Assembly: GCA_902574355.1 (NCBI GenBank)
Contig: CACGNN010000001.1
Coordinates: forward strand, 235,165 to 299,164
Source: an uncultured SAR86 cluster bacterium
Lineage (GTDB): Bacteria; Pseudomonadota; Gammaproteobacteria; Magnimaribacterales; Magnimaribacteraceae
DNA: 64,000 nt
Direction: 5' to 3'
This document shows positions 17,355-26,388 of this stretch, piece after piece. The notes beneath the pieces were generated by a model. It made no database searches. It saw nothing but the letters and a program-made list of their open reading frames with translations, and had not been told where the DNA came from. Within the stretch, counting starts at the first letter, position 1. Every line of letters starts with the position of its first letter. Position numbers and translations under genes: made by a program.

Positions 17355-18224
17355 ATGAGACATTTAGAATTTCACGATGTAGAGATACATGAACTTAAAT
17401 CAGAGATAATTGGAGAAACTTTCGAGATACTAGTAAAACAACCGGATCCCAATATTATTTCTTTATTTGGCGACGGTCCTTTGCCAGTAATTTATGGGAC
17501 AGATTGTAATATTTCAGCCGGAGGCTACATCAATACTATCGATGGATTATACCTTGGTGGAGAAATTCCGCCGGCTCTTTTTATAGGCATACAATACAAG
17601 CTAGGTGATGAGCCAGACTTCATGCAGTTTGTAACTAATAGAACTCGCGAATTCACGCCTGTTGAGGATATTGAAAATCAAAAACTAATGGAACAAATGA
17701 CTCTCAGGGAAGTAAAGGGAGGCGGTGCGGATAAGTTCTTAAAGTTTTTAACAACTGAATTAAGGGATTGGGTTTCAGAAAGATTTAATGTTTCTGATGA
17801 CACGACATATATTGGAGACTCTATGGGCGGCTTATTTGGACTCTACACTTTGTTTCATCAGCCAAAAGCCTTTAAGAGATATGTGATTGGTAGTCCTTGG
17901 CAAGAGTGGAGCCATCCCAATACTTTTGATCTTGAAGAAAGATACTCTGAAAATAATGAGGATATGGAAGCTATTGTATACATAGCATCCGGAGCAGAAG
18001 AAGATGTTATTGGACCTTATCTAGAAAAAATGAATCCAGTAATGGTTGAGATCTTCTCCAAAGCCAAAACCGCTGACTATACCGAACAAATGATAGAAAG
18101 GCTCAATAGCAGAAATTATCCAAGCCTTAAGTTAAAGGGTTTGATTTTAGAAGACGAGACGCACTTCACCATCACTGGAGCATTATTTAACAGAGGACTG
18201 AGACACGTCTTCAATGTTAAGTGA
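17355..18224 (+). CDS. Alpha/beta hydrolase, esterase-D/IroE-like
   Basis: 289 aa putative serine esterase of the 'putative esterase' group that includes siderophore esterases and formylglutathione hydrolases. The nucleophile elbow is GDSMGGLFGLY. The likely catalytic histidine is in DETHFTITGALF near the C-terminus, and FEILVKQPDP with LPVIYGTD marks the N-terminal strand order. No signal peptide. It follows the acetyltransferase by three bases and precedes the reductase gene by five; all three may form one operon. Substrate not deducible. Confidence 0.75.
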   Translation: MRHLEFHDVEIHELKSEIIGETFEILVKQPDPNIISLFGDGPLPVIYGTDCNISAGGYINTIDGLYLGGEIPPALFIGIQYKLGDEPDFMQFVTNRTREFTPVEDIENQKLMEQMTLREVKGGGADKFLKFLTTELRDWVSERFNVSDDTTYIGDSMGGLFGLYTLFHQPKAFKRYVIGSPWQEWSHPNTFDLEERYSENNEDMEAIVYIASGAEEDVIGPYLEKMNPVMVEIFSKAKTADYTEQMIERLNSRNYPSLKLKGLILEDETHFTITGALFNRGLRHVFNVK

Positions 18225-18229
18225 GTAAT

Positions 18230-19252
18230 ATGAAAAATTTAAGAAACCGAAAATGGACCTTAGCTAGCAGACCAGTCGGGATGGTTGGGGAACATAATTT
18301 TTCCTATGAAGAGGAGGAAGTAAGAGATATTGAAGACGGAGAGTTTCTTATAAAGAACTTGTATCTTAGTTTTGATCCTGCTCAAAGAGGTTGGATGGAA
18401 GATAGAAAAAGCTATGTACCACCAGTTGGAATTGGAGAGGTAATGAGAGCTGGCTCTGTAGGCCAAGTCATTGAATCAAATAATCCTAATTATTCTGTAG
18501 GTGATAAAGTTCAAGGCACTTTTGGATGGCAAGAGTACGCCATTTCAGATGGAAAGGGTATTTTAAACGCTACTGTCATTCCAGAAGGAGCATCTCTCAC
18601 AGCACCTTTAAGCGTCTTTGGCATTACAGGACTCACTGCATATTTTGGTTTATTAGATGTTGGACAGCCTAAAGAAGGAGATACAGTTCTCATATCTGGA
18701 GCAGCGGGATCCACAGGATCTATTGCTGCACAAATTGCCAAAATAAAAGGCTGTCGTGTTATAGGTGTTGCTGGCGGAGTTGAGAAATGTAAATGGCTAA
18801 CTGAAGAAGTAAAAATTGATGCAGCAATAGATTACAAAACAGCAAATTTAGAGGAAGTTATTCCTGAATTGTGTCCAGAAGGCATAGATGTAATTTTTGA
18901 TAATGTTGGTGGAGAATTCCTAAACACATCACTTATAAGCATAAACCAAAATGCTCGAGTGGCGATTTGTGGTGCCATCTCAGGCTATAACAATGAGACT
19001 CCTGCTCCTGGACCATCAAACTATACTGCTCTATTAATACAGCGAGCTAGGATGGAAGGATTTATAGTGTTGGATTATATGGATCGGTTCCCTGAGGCAA
19101 TTGGAGAATTGATGCAATGGGTCCAAGAAGGAAAAATTATTTATCAAGAAGATATACAGGAGGGTATCGAGAATGCCCCTGATACTTTATTGAGGCTTTA
19201 CACAGGCCAAAATAAAGGCAAGCAACTTCTTAAAATAGCTGATCCCGAATAA
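18230..19252 (+). CDS. NADP-dependent medium-chain oxidoreductase (CurA/prostaglandin-reductase-like)
   Basis: Zinc-free MDR enzyme that reduces the double bond of alpha,beta-unsaturated ketones or aldehydes. Family markers: LYLSFDPAQRGWM, the Rossmann loop GAAGSTGSIAAQIAKIKGC, VAGGVEKCKWL and GIDVIFDNVGGEFLN. 340 aa is normal. ATG 18230 is chosen over an in-frame GTG at 18221 because GTGAG before it serves as the binding site. The gene overlaps nothing but starts five bases after the esterase gene. Cytosolic detoxification of reactive enones is the likely role. Confidence 0.87.
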   Translation: MKNLRNRKWTLASRPVGMVGEHNFSYEEEEVRDIEDGEFLIKNLYLSFDPAQRGWMEDRKSYVPPVGIGEVMRAGSVGQVIESNNPNYSVGDKVQGTFGWQEYAISDGKGILNATVIPEGASLTAPLSVFGITGLTAYFGLLDVGQPKEGDTVLISGAAGSTGSIAAQIAKIKGCRVIGVAGGVEKCKWLTEEVKIDAAIDYKTANLEEVIPELCPEGIDVIFDNVGGEFLNTSLISINQNARVAICGAISGYNNETPAPGPSNYTALLIQRARMEGFIVLDYMDRFPEAIGELMQWVQEGKIIYQEDIQEGIENAPDTLLRLYTGQNKGKQLLKIADPE

Positions 19253-19254
19253 GT

Positions 19255-19494
19255 TTAAAGATCTTTATGAGTTCCGTCACAAAAAGCGCCGTTTTTACTC
19301 ATCTTGCATCCGCAGAAAAAAACATCCTTTTCCTCATCGAGTTTTACTTTCAATGGTAAGAATTCAGTGCCTTCATGGGAGCCATCGCAGAAAGGTTGTT
19401 TAGAACTTTTTCCACAACTGCACCACCAGTAATTTTTTTCAGACTCAACGGTAACTTTGTAAGGAAACTTTTGAACTACTTTTGGATTATTCAT
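19255..19494 (-). CDS. CDGSH-type iron-sulfur protein with two domains
   Basis: 79 aa. It holds two CDGSH [2Fe-2S] motifs: CSCGKSSKQPFCDGSH at 25-40 and CGCKMSKNGAFCDGTH at 61-76. Each has three Cys and one His as cluster ligands; the second has Ala where Pro is usual. The frame is open further upstream, but the ATG at 19494 begins the folded domain and avoids overlap with the divergent deformylase gene. Family members act in redox or iron-sulfur transfer; the exact job is unknown. Confidence 0.85.
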   Translation of the reverse strand: MNNPKVVQKFPYKVTVESEKNYWWCSCGKSSKQPFCDGSHEGTEFLPLKVKLDEEKDVFFCGCKMSKNGAFCDGTHKDL

Positions 19495-19570
19495 AAAAAA
19501 AAAGTAACATAAATTCCAGATAAAATTACTAATGAGATTTATTCTCAGATACTCTGTAAAGTAGATTCTT

Positions 19571-20119
19571 ATGAGCGTTAAAGAAATATTAAAAATGGGT
19601 AACCCTCTTTTAAGAAAAGAGGCTGAAGATTTCACTATTGAAGAAATCAAAAGTCCAGAAACAAAATTATTACTTGAAGATATGTGGGACTCTCTAGAAG
19701 TTGCTGGTGGAATTGGATTAGCAGCTCCTCAAATTGGCATTTTAAAAAAACTAGCTGTAATAAAGTTATCTGAAGAATCAGATAGATATCCAGACATGGA
19801 GGATAGTGAGCCTTATGTCATCTTTAATCCAAAAGTTTCTGTGGTGGATAAAACTGAACAAGGTTTTTGGGAAGGTTGTCTTAGTGTTCCTGGATTAAGA
19901 GGTTTTGTTGAAAGACCGAGGAGTATTAGAGTAGATTTTTTAGATGAAAATGCGGAACCAAGAACTATTGAGGCTGAAGATTTTCTAGCTACGGTTTTTC
20001 AACATGAGTTGGATCATTTAGTTGGAAAACTTTATGTAGATAGAATGAAAGATATAAAGACTTTAATGTTTGAGGAAGAAATGGTGTTTGATGAAATAAA
20101 AGAAGAAGTCTTGGATTGA
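19571..20119 (+). CDS. def: Peptide deformylase
   Basis: Removes the formyl group from the N-terminal methionine of new proteins. All three family motifs are present: GIGLAAPQIG (47-56), EGCLSVPG with metal ligand Cys103, and QHELDHLVG with His145 and His149 around the catalytic Glu. 182 aa. In E. coli def is paired with fmt; here the ADP-ribosylglycohydrolase gene follows after 13 bases, so the usual def-fmt-rsmB order is broken or this is a second def copy. Confidence 0.93.
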   Translation: MSVKEILKMGNPLLRKEAEDFTIEEIKSPETKLLLEDMWDSLEVAGGIGLAAPQIGILKKLAVIKLSEESDRYPDMEDSEPYVIFNPKVSVVDKTEQGFWEGCLSVPGLRGFVERPRSIRVDFLDENAEPRTIEAEDFLATVFQHELDHLVGKLYVDRMKDIKTLMFEEEMVFDEIKEEVLD

Positions 20120-20132
20120 TAGAGGAAAAATT

Positions 20133-21200
20133 ATGACAAATGAAGAACGAATTAGGGCAGCTTGGCAGGGGAGAATATCCGGTTGCTTGTTAGGAAAACC
20201 TGTAGAAATGATTTCTATGAGAGAAGGTCCACAAGGATTAAATACCTTTTTACAGGATTCAGGATCACTTCCTCTTCGCAACTACGTCAACTATATGGAG
20301 CATGAATTACTGAGGGGTGCTAATAAACGATGTTGCTTAGGAATGATGGAACGGGCTGAAGTTGATGATGACATAACCTATCTCGTTCTGGCCTTGATGA
20401 TGATGGAGCAGTATGGCTTAGATTTAAGTACAGATGATGTTGCAAGATCATGGATTAACTTATTGCCAGTCGGAGCCACATTTACTGCAGAAAGAGACTC
20501 ATATTTAAAGCTCATAGAAAAATCAAATATGGCATATCAATTTGGTGGCCCTCGCAGCTTTGATCTAGAGGAAATAAATGATGGAGAATACAACGACTGG
20601 ATAGGAGCTCAGATCCGGATTGATATGTATGGATGGTTGTTACCCGGAAAACCAAAATTAGCTGCAGACTTAGCAAGAAGAGATGCAATGCTATCGCATA
20701 GGTCCTGTGCTGTAGAGGCCTCAGCTTATATCGCTGCATTGTGTGCATTGGTTCCAGTTTCTTCTTCAAGAGAAGAGGCTGTTAAAGCAGCATTAGATTT
20801 AATAGAAAAAGATTCCTTGGCTTATGAGGCCGTTGAAGTAGGTATTAAATATAAAAATGAACCTGCCTCTAATCTTCATCAACATTATGGAGATATGTCA
20901 CCCGTTCATAGCTTAAATAATTTAGCGGTAGTAGTATGGGCATTTTTATCATTTCAGGATTCATTTGATGAAGCAATCGGAGAAACCATCTGTTGTGGGT
21001 GGGATACAGATTGCACAGGTGCAACGGTAGGAGGATTACTTGGCTTAGATATGGGAGCTATACCGGAATCATGGACATCTCCTTGGCAAGGCAGAGTACA
21101 AACTGCGATTGCCGGAGTTGGAGAACTCGATCTAGATATCTTAGTTAAAAGAACATGCACCCTTGTCGATAAATTTTCCTCTGTAGCTGACCTAGGTTAA
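20133..21200 (+). CDS. ADP-ribosylglycohydrolase (DraG/ARH) family protein
   Basis: 355 aa. Opening RIRAAWQGRISGCLLGKPVE and the metal motifs AEVDDDITYLVLAL and GWDTDCTGATVGGLLG match the ADP-ribosylglycohydrolase family, which uses a binuclear magnesium site to cut N- or O-glycosidic bonds to ADP-ribose. The first motif has three Asp instead of the common DD(T/S). It is immediately followed by a ribokinase gene (4 bases) and a convergent nucleoside hydrolase, so a role in ribose or ADP-ribose recovery is more likely than nitrogenase regulation. Confidence 0.83.
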   Translation: MTNEERIRAAWQGRISGCLLGKPVEMISMREGPQGLNTFLQDSGSLPLRNYVNYMEHELLRGANKRCCLGMMERAEVDDDITYLVLALMMMEQYGLDLSTDDVARSWINLLPVGATFTAERDSYLKLIEKSNMAYQFGGPRSFDLEEINDGEYNDWIGAQIRIDMYGWLLPGKPKLAADLARRDAMLSHRSCAVEASAYIAALCALVPVSSSREEAVKAALDLIEKDSLAYEAVEVGIKYKNEPASNLHQHYGDMSPVHSLNNLAVVVWAFLSFQDSFDEAIGETICCGWDTDCTGATVGGLLGLDMGAIPESWTSPWQGRVQTAIAGVGELDLDILVKRTCTLVDKFSSVADLG

Positions 21201-21204
21201 ATTC

Positions 21205-22116
21205 ATGACAAATCCGATTGCAGTCTTTGGCAGCATCAATATGGATTTAGTGGTTTATAGCTCTGCCAAACCAAAAGACGGTGAAACAATTTTTGGAAAA
21301 AACTTTGAAACTTTTCTTGGAGGTAAGGGTGCCAACCAAGCAGTAGCTTCCTCAAGGACAGGTTCAAATGTGTCGTTTGTCGGAAAAGTCGGCAATGATC
21401 TCTATGGCGAATTACTCAGAGAAAGACTTGACTCAGAAAATATTGATACAGAATTATTGGGATGTCACGATGGAGAATCTGGCGTAGCTTTGATTAATGT
21501 CGTCGAAAGTACCTCTCAAAATCAAATAATAGTTGTCCCAGGAGCGAATTTTCATACACGATCCGAACAGATGAGTGATCAGGTGCTTTCATCTACGGAT
21601 ATCCTTATTTCTCAAATGGAAGTTGAATCCAAAGAAATTGAGAAACTGTTCTTAAGGGCTAAAGATAGAAATTGCTATCGTATATTAAATGCAGCGCCAG
21701 CTTTGACATTAAGTAAATCGCTTTTTTCTAACACTGATTTATTTGTAGTTAACGAAATTGAGTTAGAGTCTCTAACAAAAAAATCAATTCAAATAGATTC
21801 CTTGGATTCTATCAAAGAAAGTATTGAATCCATGGGTTTAAATAATCAACAATCTATAGTCGTAACTCTTGGATCTAAAGGTGTTTATATCCATCAAAAT
21901 AATAAATATGAGTTTATCGAGAGTCATAAAGTTGATGCCATTGATACAACTGGATCGGGGGATTGTTTTATCGGAGCATTAGCAAGCTCCTTACTTGAGA
22001 AGCATGATTTATCAGAGGCTGCTATCTTTGCCAATAAAGCTGCCGCTATTTCTGTGACAAAGAAAGGTGCATCGGCTTCTATGCCAACTACTCAAGAAGT
22101 CTTAAAGTTTGGATAA
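21205..22116 (+). CDS. Ribokinase / PfkB family sugar kinase
   Basis: 303 aa. VFGSINMDLVVYSSAKPKDGE and LGGKGANQAVASSRTG are signature 1 of ribokinases, and DTTGSGDCFIGALAS is signature 2 with the catalytic Asp (GSGD in place of the common GAGD). Substrate-lid residues and length fit ribokinase rather than adenosine or fructose kinase. Ribose released by the flanking glycohydrolases could be phosphorylated to ribose-5-phosphate. Four bases after the preceding gene, hence one operon. Confidence 0.87.
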   Translation: MTNPIAVFGSINMDLVVYSSAKPKDGETIFGKNFETFLGGKGANQAVASSRTGSNVSFVGKVGNDLYGELLRERLDSENIDTELLGCHDGESGVALINVVESTSQNQIIVVPGANFHTRSEQMSDQVLSSTDILISQMEVESKEIEKLFLRAKDRNCYRILNAAPALTLSKSLFSNTDLFVVNEIELESLTKKSIQIDSLDSIKESIESMGLNNQQSIVVTLGSKGVYIHQNNKYEFIESHKVDAIDTTGSGDCFIGALASSLLEKHDLSEAAIFANKAAAISVTKKGASASMPTTQEVLKFG

Positions 22117-22117
22117 A

Positions 22118-23098
22118 TTATAGTTCTATCAAAAAATCTATCACCCTCTCCCTAAATAAGGAATTAAAAGCTTCAACATCCAAATCTAAAGCAATTTCAG
22201 AGTTGGGCTTCGGTTTGAAGATCTGTCCCATGATAGATTCATTAAATTCGCTAACTGTTTGTCCATCAGTAAATTCACCTTTAGTTTCTATAGATACATA
22301 GGCCTCTTTGAAATCTGCAATTTCAGGCATAAACGAGAGAGCTACTGCTAACGAGTCATACAAATGAAGTCCTTGATCAATTATTTCTTTATTTGGATTT
22401 ATTTTTAACCACGGGTCTACTGATTTCTGCACAAATTGACAAAAAGGATGTCCATTTTCTCCAATTAAATTCAACTGTTCTCTGCCAAATCTAGTTTTAT
22501 GACATACGTCTAGTGGAACCATTCTTATTGGAATGCCAGAGCCAAAGACTCGAGCGGCTGATTCAGGATCAGCCCATACATTAAACTCTGCAGCTGGCGT
22601 AACATTTCCTTGCACAGTAGATGCTCCTGCCATCATGGTTACTTTATTTATGTGATTTGGCAATTCAGGGTCTAAGTCTAAAGCTTGAGCGATGTTAGTT
22701 AGAGGGCCTATAGTCACAAGCTCAATATCACCAGAATTTTCTTTTGCTGTTTCGGCAATAAAAGCTGGTGCACCTTTCTTATCGTTTTCAATTGGTAGTA
22801 TTGGAGTCAATTGTTCCATTTCCTCCCGTTGGCCAAGCCATTTTCTTTTTTCATTTCTATCCTGACTATATGTTCCAGGTTTTCCAGTATGAACAGGTAT
22901 ATCTCTTCCAAGCTGCTCAACTAAATAGGTAGCATTGCTAAAACCTCTCTCTACAGGTACATTTCCTTGCACGGTCGTGATGCCAAGTATTTCAAGTTCT
23001 GGCGAATTCATCGCAAGCATAATTGCAAAACAATCTTCTGGATCACCACCCTTTGTTCCCATTGCTGGATCAGTATCAATTATTATTTTCTTTTTCAT
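22118..23098 (-). CDS. Inosine/uridine-preferring nucleoside hydrolase family protein
   Basis: Hydrolyses the N-glycosidic bond of nucleosides to base and ribose. The calcium-binding N-terminus is a variant: IIIDTDPAMGTKGGDPEDCF, where the classical motif DTDPGxDDA has a five-residue insertion, as in some relatives. Other family marks are VTIGPLTNIAQAL, MMAGASTVQGNVTPAAEFN and, near the C-terminus, LHLYDSLAVA where the active-site His is usual in many members but Tyr/Asp are seen here. 326 aa. It converges with the ribokinase gene at a one-base gap. Confidence 0.85.
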   Translation of the reverse strand: MKKKIIIDTDPAMGTKGGDPEDCFAIMLAMNSPELEILGITTVQGNVPVERGFSNATYLVEQLGRDIPVHTGKPGTYSQDRNEKRKWLGQREEMEQLTPILPIENDKKGAPAFIAETAKENSGDIELVTIGPLTNIAQALDLDPELPNHINKVTMMAGASTVQGNVTPAAEFNVWADPESAARVFGSGIPIRMVPLDVCHKTRFGREQLNLIGENGHPFCQFVQKSVDPWLKINPNKEIIDQGLHLYDSLAVALSFMPEIADFKEAYVSIETKGEFTDGQTVSEFNESIMGQIFKPKPNSEIALDLDVEAFNSLFRERVIDFLIEL

Positions 23099-23140
23099 AT
23101 TTCGTGATATGTTAACTCTTTAGATAAGTAATAGGGAGAA

Positions 23141-24694
23141 ATGCTTATGAGACCAGTTGTTGAAACTAAAAGCGGACCAGTAGAAGGTTTAATTGAAGAA
23201 TTTAATGGAATTAAGGGCTACAGTTTCAGAGGTATACCTTACGCTGCTGATACTTCAGGTAACAACAGATGGCGTGCTCCTCAGGATGTTGAATCATGGC
23301 AGGAAAATTTTGATGCTAGTTCATTTGGACCACAATGTCCTCAATTTAGAAGAGGAGAGGGGGGATTTAGAGATTCGATTGCGAATGCATACGAAATTGA
23401 AATACCTGAAGAGGAACCGCCGCAAGAATCAGAAGATTGTTTAAGACTGAATATCTATTCAGGAGATATAGCTCCGAAAGAAAAGTTACCAGTTATGTTT
23501 TGGATTCATGGCGGTGCTTTAAGATTTGGATCTGGAGATAATTATTTACCAGATGGAATACTCTCGAAAGGAAAAATACTCGTAACTATAAATTATAGAT
23601 TAGGAGAATTAGGTTTTTTTGCTCATCCATCAATAAATGACAGTGAAGAAGAATTTAAAACTAATTTTGGCTTGCTGGATCAAATTAAGGCTTTGCATTG
23701 GGTAAAAGAAAATATAGAAAATTTTGGTGGTGATCCATCCAATATCACAATATTCGGGGAATCTGCTGGAGGATTTTCAGTTGCCGCACTTTTAGTATCT
23801 CCTCTCTCAAAAGGTCTTTTTCACAAAGCAATTGTCCAAAGTGGTGGTTTTTCAAGAATGGCTCTCCATTCGTCTAATAAATCGAGTAATGGCTTTTCTG
23901 CTGCTGATCTTGGATCAAGATTCGGAGAATTTTGTGGAATTCCAAATAATGATAATCAGTTAAAGCTGATGAGAGAATTAACTATAGACAAGATAATTGA
24001 GGTGGGAAAAATTGGATTTTCTTCTTCATTTTTCGTTGATGATAAAACCATTCTCGCTCCCGTGATGAAGAGTTTTGAAGAAGGTTTAAATCATAAAGTC
24101 CCAACAATTATTGGGACCAATGCGGATGAAGGGACGGCACTTTACTGGGGAAGTCCTTTGGCAGATGTCGCACCTCCTGTTAATTCAATCGAAAAATATA
24201 AGCTAGTTATTTTGGATAAATTTGAAGAAAAAGCTGAAAAAATTCTTTCTATCTATCCTGCCTCTGATAAAGAAGAGATGATCAAATCAAGCAAGAGATT
24301 ATTGGGAGACTCTTTGTTTGGAGCACCATCTTTTTTTGCCTCTAAATTTATGGCTGAACGATCTGAAGATATTTATTTTTATCATTTTAATCAGAAACCC
24401 TCAGGTAAAGCTGGAGAAATATTAGGATCCTTCCATGCCTACGAAATAAGCTATGTCTTCGGAGTTGGAGGCTTGGGCATTATAGAAAATCAAGAGCTAT
24501 CAGATATTATGCTTTCTTATTGGACTAATTTTGCTGAATCGGGAAATCCTAATTCAGAAGAGCTACCCGAATGGGAAAAATTATTACCTGGTGAAAATAA
24601 GTGGCAGGTACTGGGATCTGAAGTAGGAAAAAAAGATATAGATAGGATAGAGATCTACGATTTACTTCAAGATTTTGAATTCAAGGGTATCTAA
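23141..24694 (+). CDS. Carboxylesterase type B
   Basis: 517 aa esterase of the cholinesterase-like family. Key features: SFRGIPYA, the EDCLRLNIY disulfide-strand block, WIHGGALRFGSGDN oxyanion hole, GESAGGFSVAALL nucleophile, ADEGTALYWG (catalytic Glu) and SFHAYEISYVFG (catalytic His). No signal peptide is seen, so it is cytosolic, unlike many family members. AGGGAG precedes the ATG at 23141. It overlaps the convergent SDR gene by four bases. Likely hydrolyses short-chain or aromatic esters. Confidence 0.9.
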   Translation: MLMRPVVETKSGPVEGLIEEFNGIKGYSFRGIPYAADTSGNNRWRAPQDVESWQENFDASSFGPQCPQFRRGEGGFRDSIANAYEIEIPEEEPPQESEDCLRLNIYSGDIAPKEKLPVMFWIHGGALRFGSGDNYLPDGILSKGKILVTINYRLGELGFFAHPSINDSEEEFKTNFGLLDQIKALHWVKENIENFGGDPSNITIFGESAGGFSVAALLVSPLSKGLFHKAIVQSGGFSRMALHSSNKSSNGFSAADLGSRFGEFCGIPNNDNQLKLMRELTIDKIIEVGKIGFSSSFFVDDKTILAPVMKSFEEGLNHKVPTIIGTNADEGTALYWGSPLADVAPPVNSIEKYKLVILDKFEEKAEKILSIYPASDKEEMIKSSKRLLGDSLFGAPSFFASKFMAERSEDIYFYHFNQKPSGKAGEILGSFHAYEISYVFGVGGLGIIENQELSDIMLSYWTNFAESGNPNSEELPEWEKLLPGENKWQVLGSEVGKKDIDRIEIYDLLQDFEFKGI

Positions 24695-25470
24695 GCCCGT
24701 CTTATAGAAAGACCACCATCCACAGGCAAATAAACGCCGTTAATATAGGATGAAGAGGGTAGGCAAAGATTTAGAGTAGCATGTGCAACCTCTTCAGGTT
24801 CACCATATCTTTTTAGACCAACTCTTCTTCTGGCATAGGTTTCTTTATCTTTAGTATCTATAGCTGCGGTCATGTTCGTATTGATAGGACCAGGACAAAT
24901 ACAGTTTACTGTTATACCTTTTGGACCTAATTCAAGTGCTAGGGAGCGAGTTAAACCTATTACCCCATGTTTTGCTGCCGTATAAGGACTATGAAATGGT
25001 GATGCACCAAAACCTTCGGTAGAGGATATGTTTACTATTCTTCCATTGTCAGATTCAAGAAGGTATGGAAGTGAGGCTCTAATTAATCTTACTTGACCTG
25101 TAAGAACTACATTTAAAGTATCATCCCAGTAATTTTCAAAATTTTCATCATCTACAGAAGTAACAGAAGATATCCCTGCGTTATTAATTACGAAATCAAT
25201 AGTTTTATATGTGTTGATGGTTGCATCTATACAATTTTTTATTGAAGTATTATCGGTTACATCTAATAGAAAGGGCATACATTCTCCACCACTTTTTATT
25301 ATTTCTGATGAAACTCTATTTACTTCCTCTTGATTAACATCGGTAGCAACAACCTTAACTCCCTCTACTGCAAAAACTTTAGCTGTTGCTTCTCCCATAC
25401 CGCTTCCTGCACCTGTAATGATTGCAACTCTTCCTTTAACTGATCTAGAAAGTTTTTTGAAGATTTTCAT
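24691..25470 (-). CDS. Short-chain dehydrogenase/reductase
   Basis: Classical SDR, 259 aa. NAD(P) site TGAGSGMGEATAKVF, followed by Asp in VVATDVNQEEV which favours NAD(H). NNAGISS, catalytic Ser in VNISSTEG and YTAAKHGVIGL with Tyr and Lys are all present. ICPGPINTNM and YINGVYLPVDGG complete the fold. No substrate hint apart from the neighbouring esterase and crotonase. It starts 70 bases from the divergent enoyl-CoA hydratase gene. Confidence 0.88.
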   Translation of the reverse strand: MKIFKKLSRSVKGRVAIITGAGSGMGEATAKVFAVEGVKVVATDVNQEEVNRVSSEIIKSGGECMPFLLDVTDNTSIKNCIDATINTYKTIDFVINNAGISSVTSVDDENFENYWDDTLNVVLTGQVRLIRASLPYLLESDNGRIVNISSTEGFGASPFHSPYTAAKHGVIGLTRSLALELGPKGITVNCICPGPINTNMTAAIDTKDKETYARRRVGLKRYGEPEEVAHATLNLCLPSSSYINGVYLPVDGGLSIRRA

Positions 25471-25540
25471 ATTTAAAATATTTGAGTTATTTGACTACTT
25501 ATAAGATTATACGTTCCCAGATAAATTAAAAGGAAAAACT

Positions 25541-26233
25541 ATGACGGATCAAACAGCAACTTTAACGCAGGATGGAGATGTTTCAATTATTACTTTAGAT
25601 GATGGAAAGGCCAATGTTTTTTCAACCAATATGAGTAATACAATCAATTCTCTTTTAGATTCAGTTCCTGATGACAAAGGTTCTTTATTAATTACAGGTC
25701 GAGAAGGTTTATTTTCCGCTGGTTTTGATTTGAAAACTATTTCTGGAGGAGATCCCAAGGCTGCACTCGAAATGACACAAGCGGGTTTTAAGCTTTTATG
25801 CAGAATTTACAACTTTCCAAGGCCTGTAATTGCGGCGTCTAGTGGTCATGCAATCGCCTTAGGTGCTTTCCTTTTGTGCTGTGCTGATTACAGAGTTGGA
25901 GCATCAGGTCAATTCATAGTGCAAGCGAATGAGACTCGAAATGGTATGTCGATTCCAACTCCAATTTTAGAGATTTCAAAGTCTAGGATTCTCAAGAATC
26001 ATTGGTATAGAGCAATCTTAAATGCTGAAGCTTACCCCATATCTGATTCTGTAAATGCTGGGTATCTAGATGAAGTTGTCGAGCCTGAAGAACTCATGAC
26101 AAAAGCTCTTGAAGTTGCTAAAGACTTAGCAACTTTGAGTCATCCTCACTACAAACTCACAAAAGATCTTGATCAAAAAGATGTAGTTAAAAGAATAAAT
26201 GACTCTATCGCAGAGATGGCTAATCCTTTCTAA
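25541..26233 (+). CDS. Enoyl-CoA hydratase/isomerase family protein
   Basis: Small crotonase, 230 aa. SIITLDDGKANVFSTNM and GREGLFSAGFDLKTIS form the CoA site and first oxyanion NH; PVIAASSGHAIALGAFLL the second. The hydratase catalytic glutamates are not evident (ETRNGMSIP in that region), resembling the 'crotonase/enoyl-CoA hydratase family protein' group of marine bacteria with unknown reaction. Good AAGGAAA site before the ATG. The gene ends 56 bases before tRNA-Ala. Confidence 0.83.
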   Translation: MTDQTATLTQDGDVSIITLDDGKANVFSTNMSNTINSLLDSVPDDKGSLLITGREGLFSAGFDLKTISGGDPKAALEMTQAGFKLLCRIYNFPRPVIAASSGHAIALGAFLLCCADYRVGASGQFIVQANETRNGMSIPTPILEISKSRILKNHWYRAILNAEAYPISDSVNAGYLDEVVEPEELMTKALEVAKDLATLSHPHYKLTKDLDQKDVVKRINDSIAEMANPF

Positions 26234-26289
26234 ATTTAAAAAAAGACTTACTTAGTTCTAAGTTTTTGGTAATCTACGCATCCCTAAGT

Positions 26290-26365
26290 GGGGCCATAGC
26301 TCAGCTGGGAGAGCGCATCCCTTGCACGGATGAGGTCGTCGGTTCGATCCCGACTGGCTCCACCA
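26290..26365 (+). tRNA. tRNA-Ala (anticodon TGC)
   Basis: Acceptor GGGGCCA (26290-26296) pairs with TGGCTCC (26355-26361), then A and encoded CCA. Anticodon loop CTTGCAC gives TGC at 26323-26325; T-arm GGTTCGATCC. A CTTACT/TAATCT pair 17 bases apart lies just upstream as a weak promoter match. Like tRNA-Ile in this window it is a singleton, away from rRNA genes. Confidence 0.95.
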
Positions 26366-26388
26366 TTGATTAATTCTCTACCTCTATT

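Noticed and set aside
19495-19650. Long form of the CDGSH protein
   Set aside because: The extension would overlap the divergent peptide deformylase gene and adds no conserved sequence.
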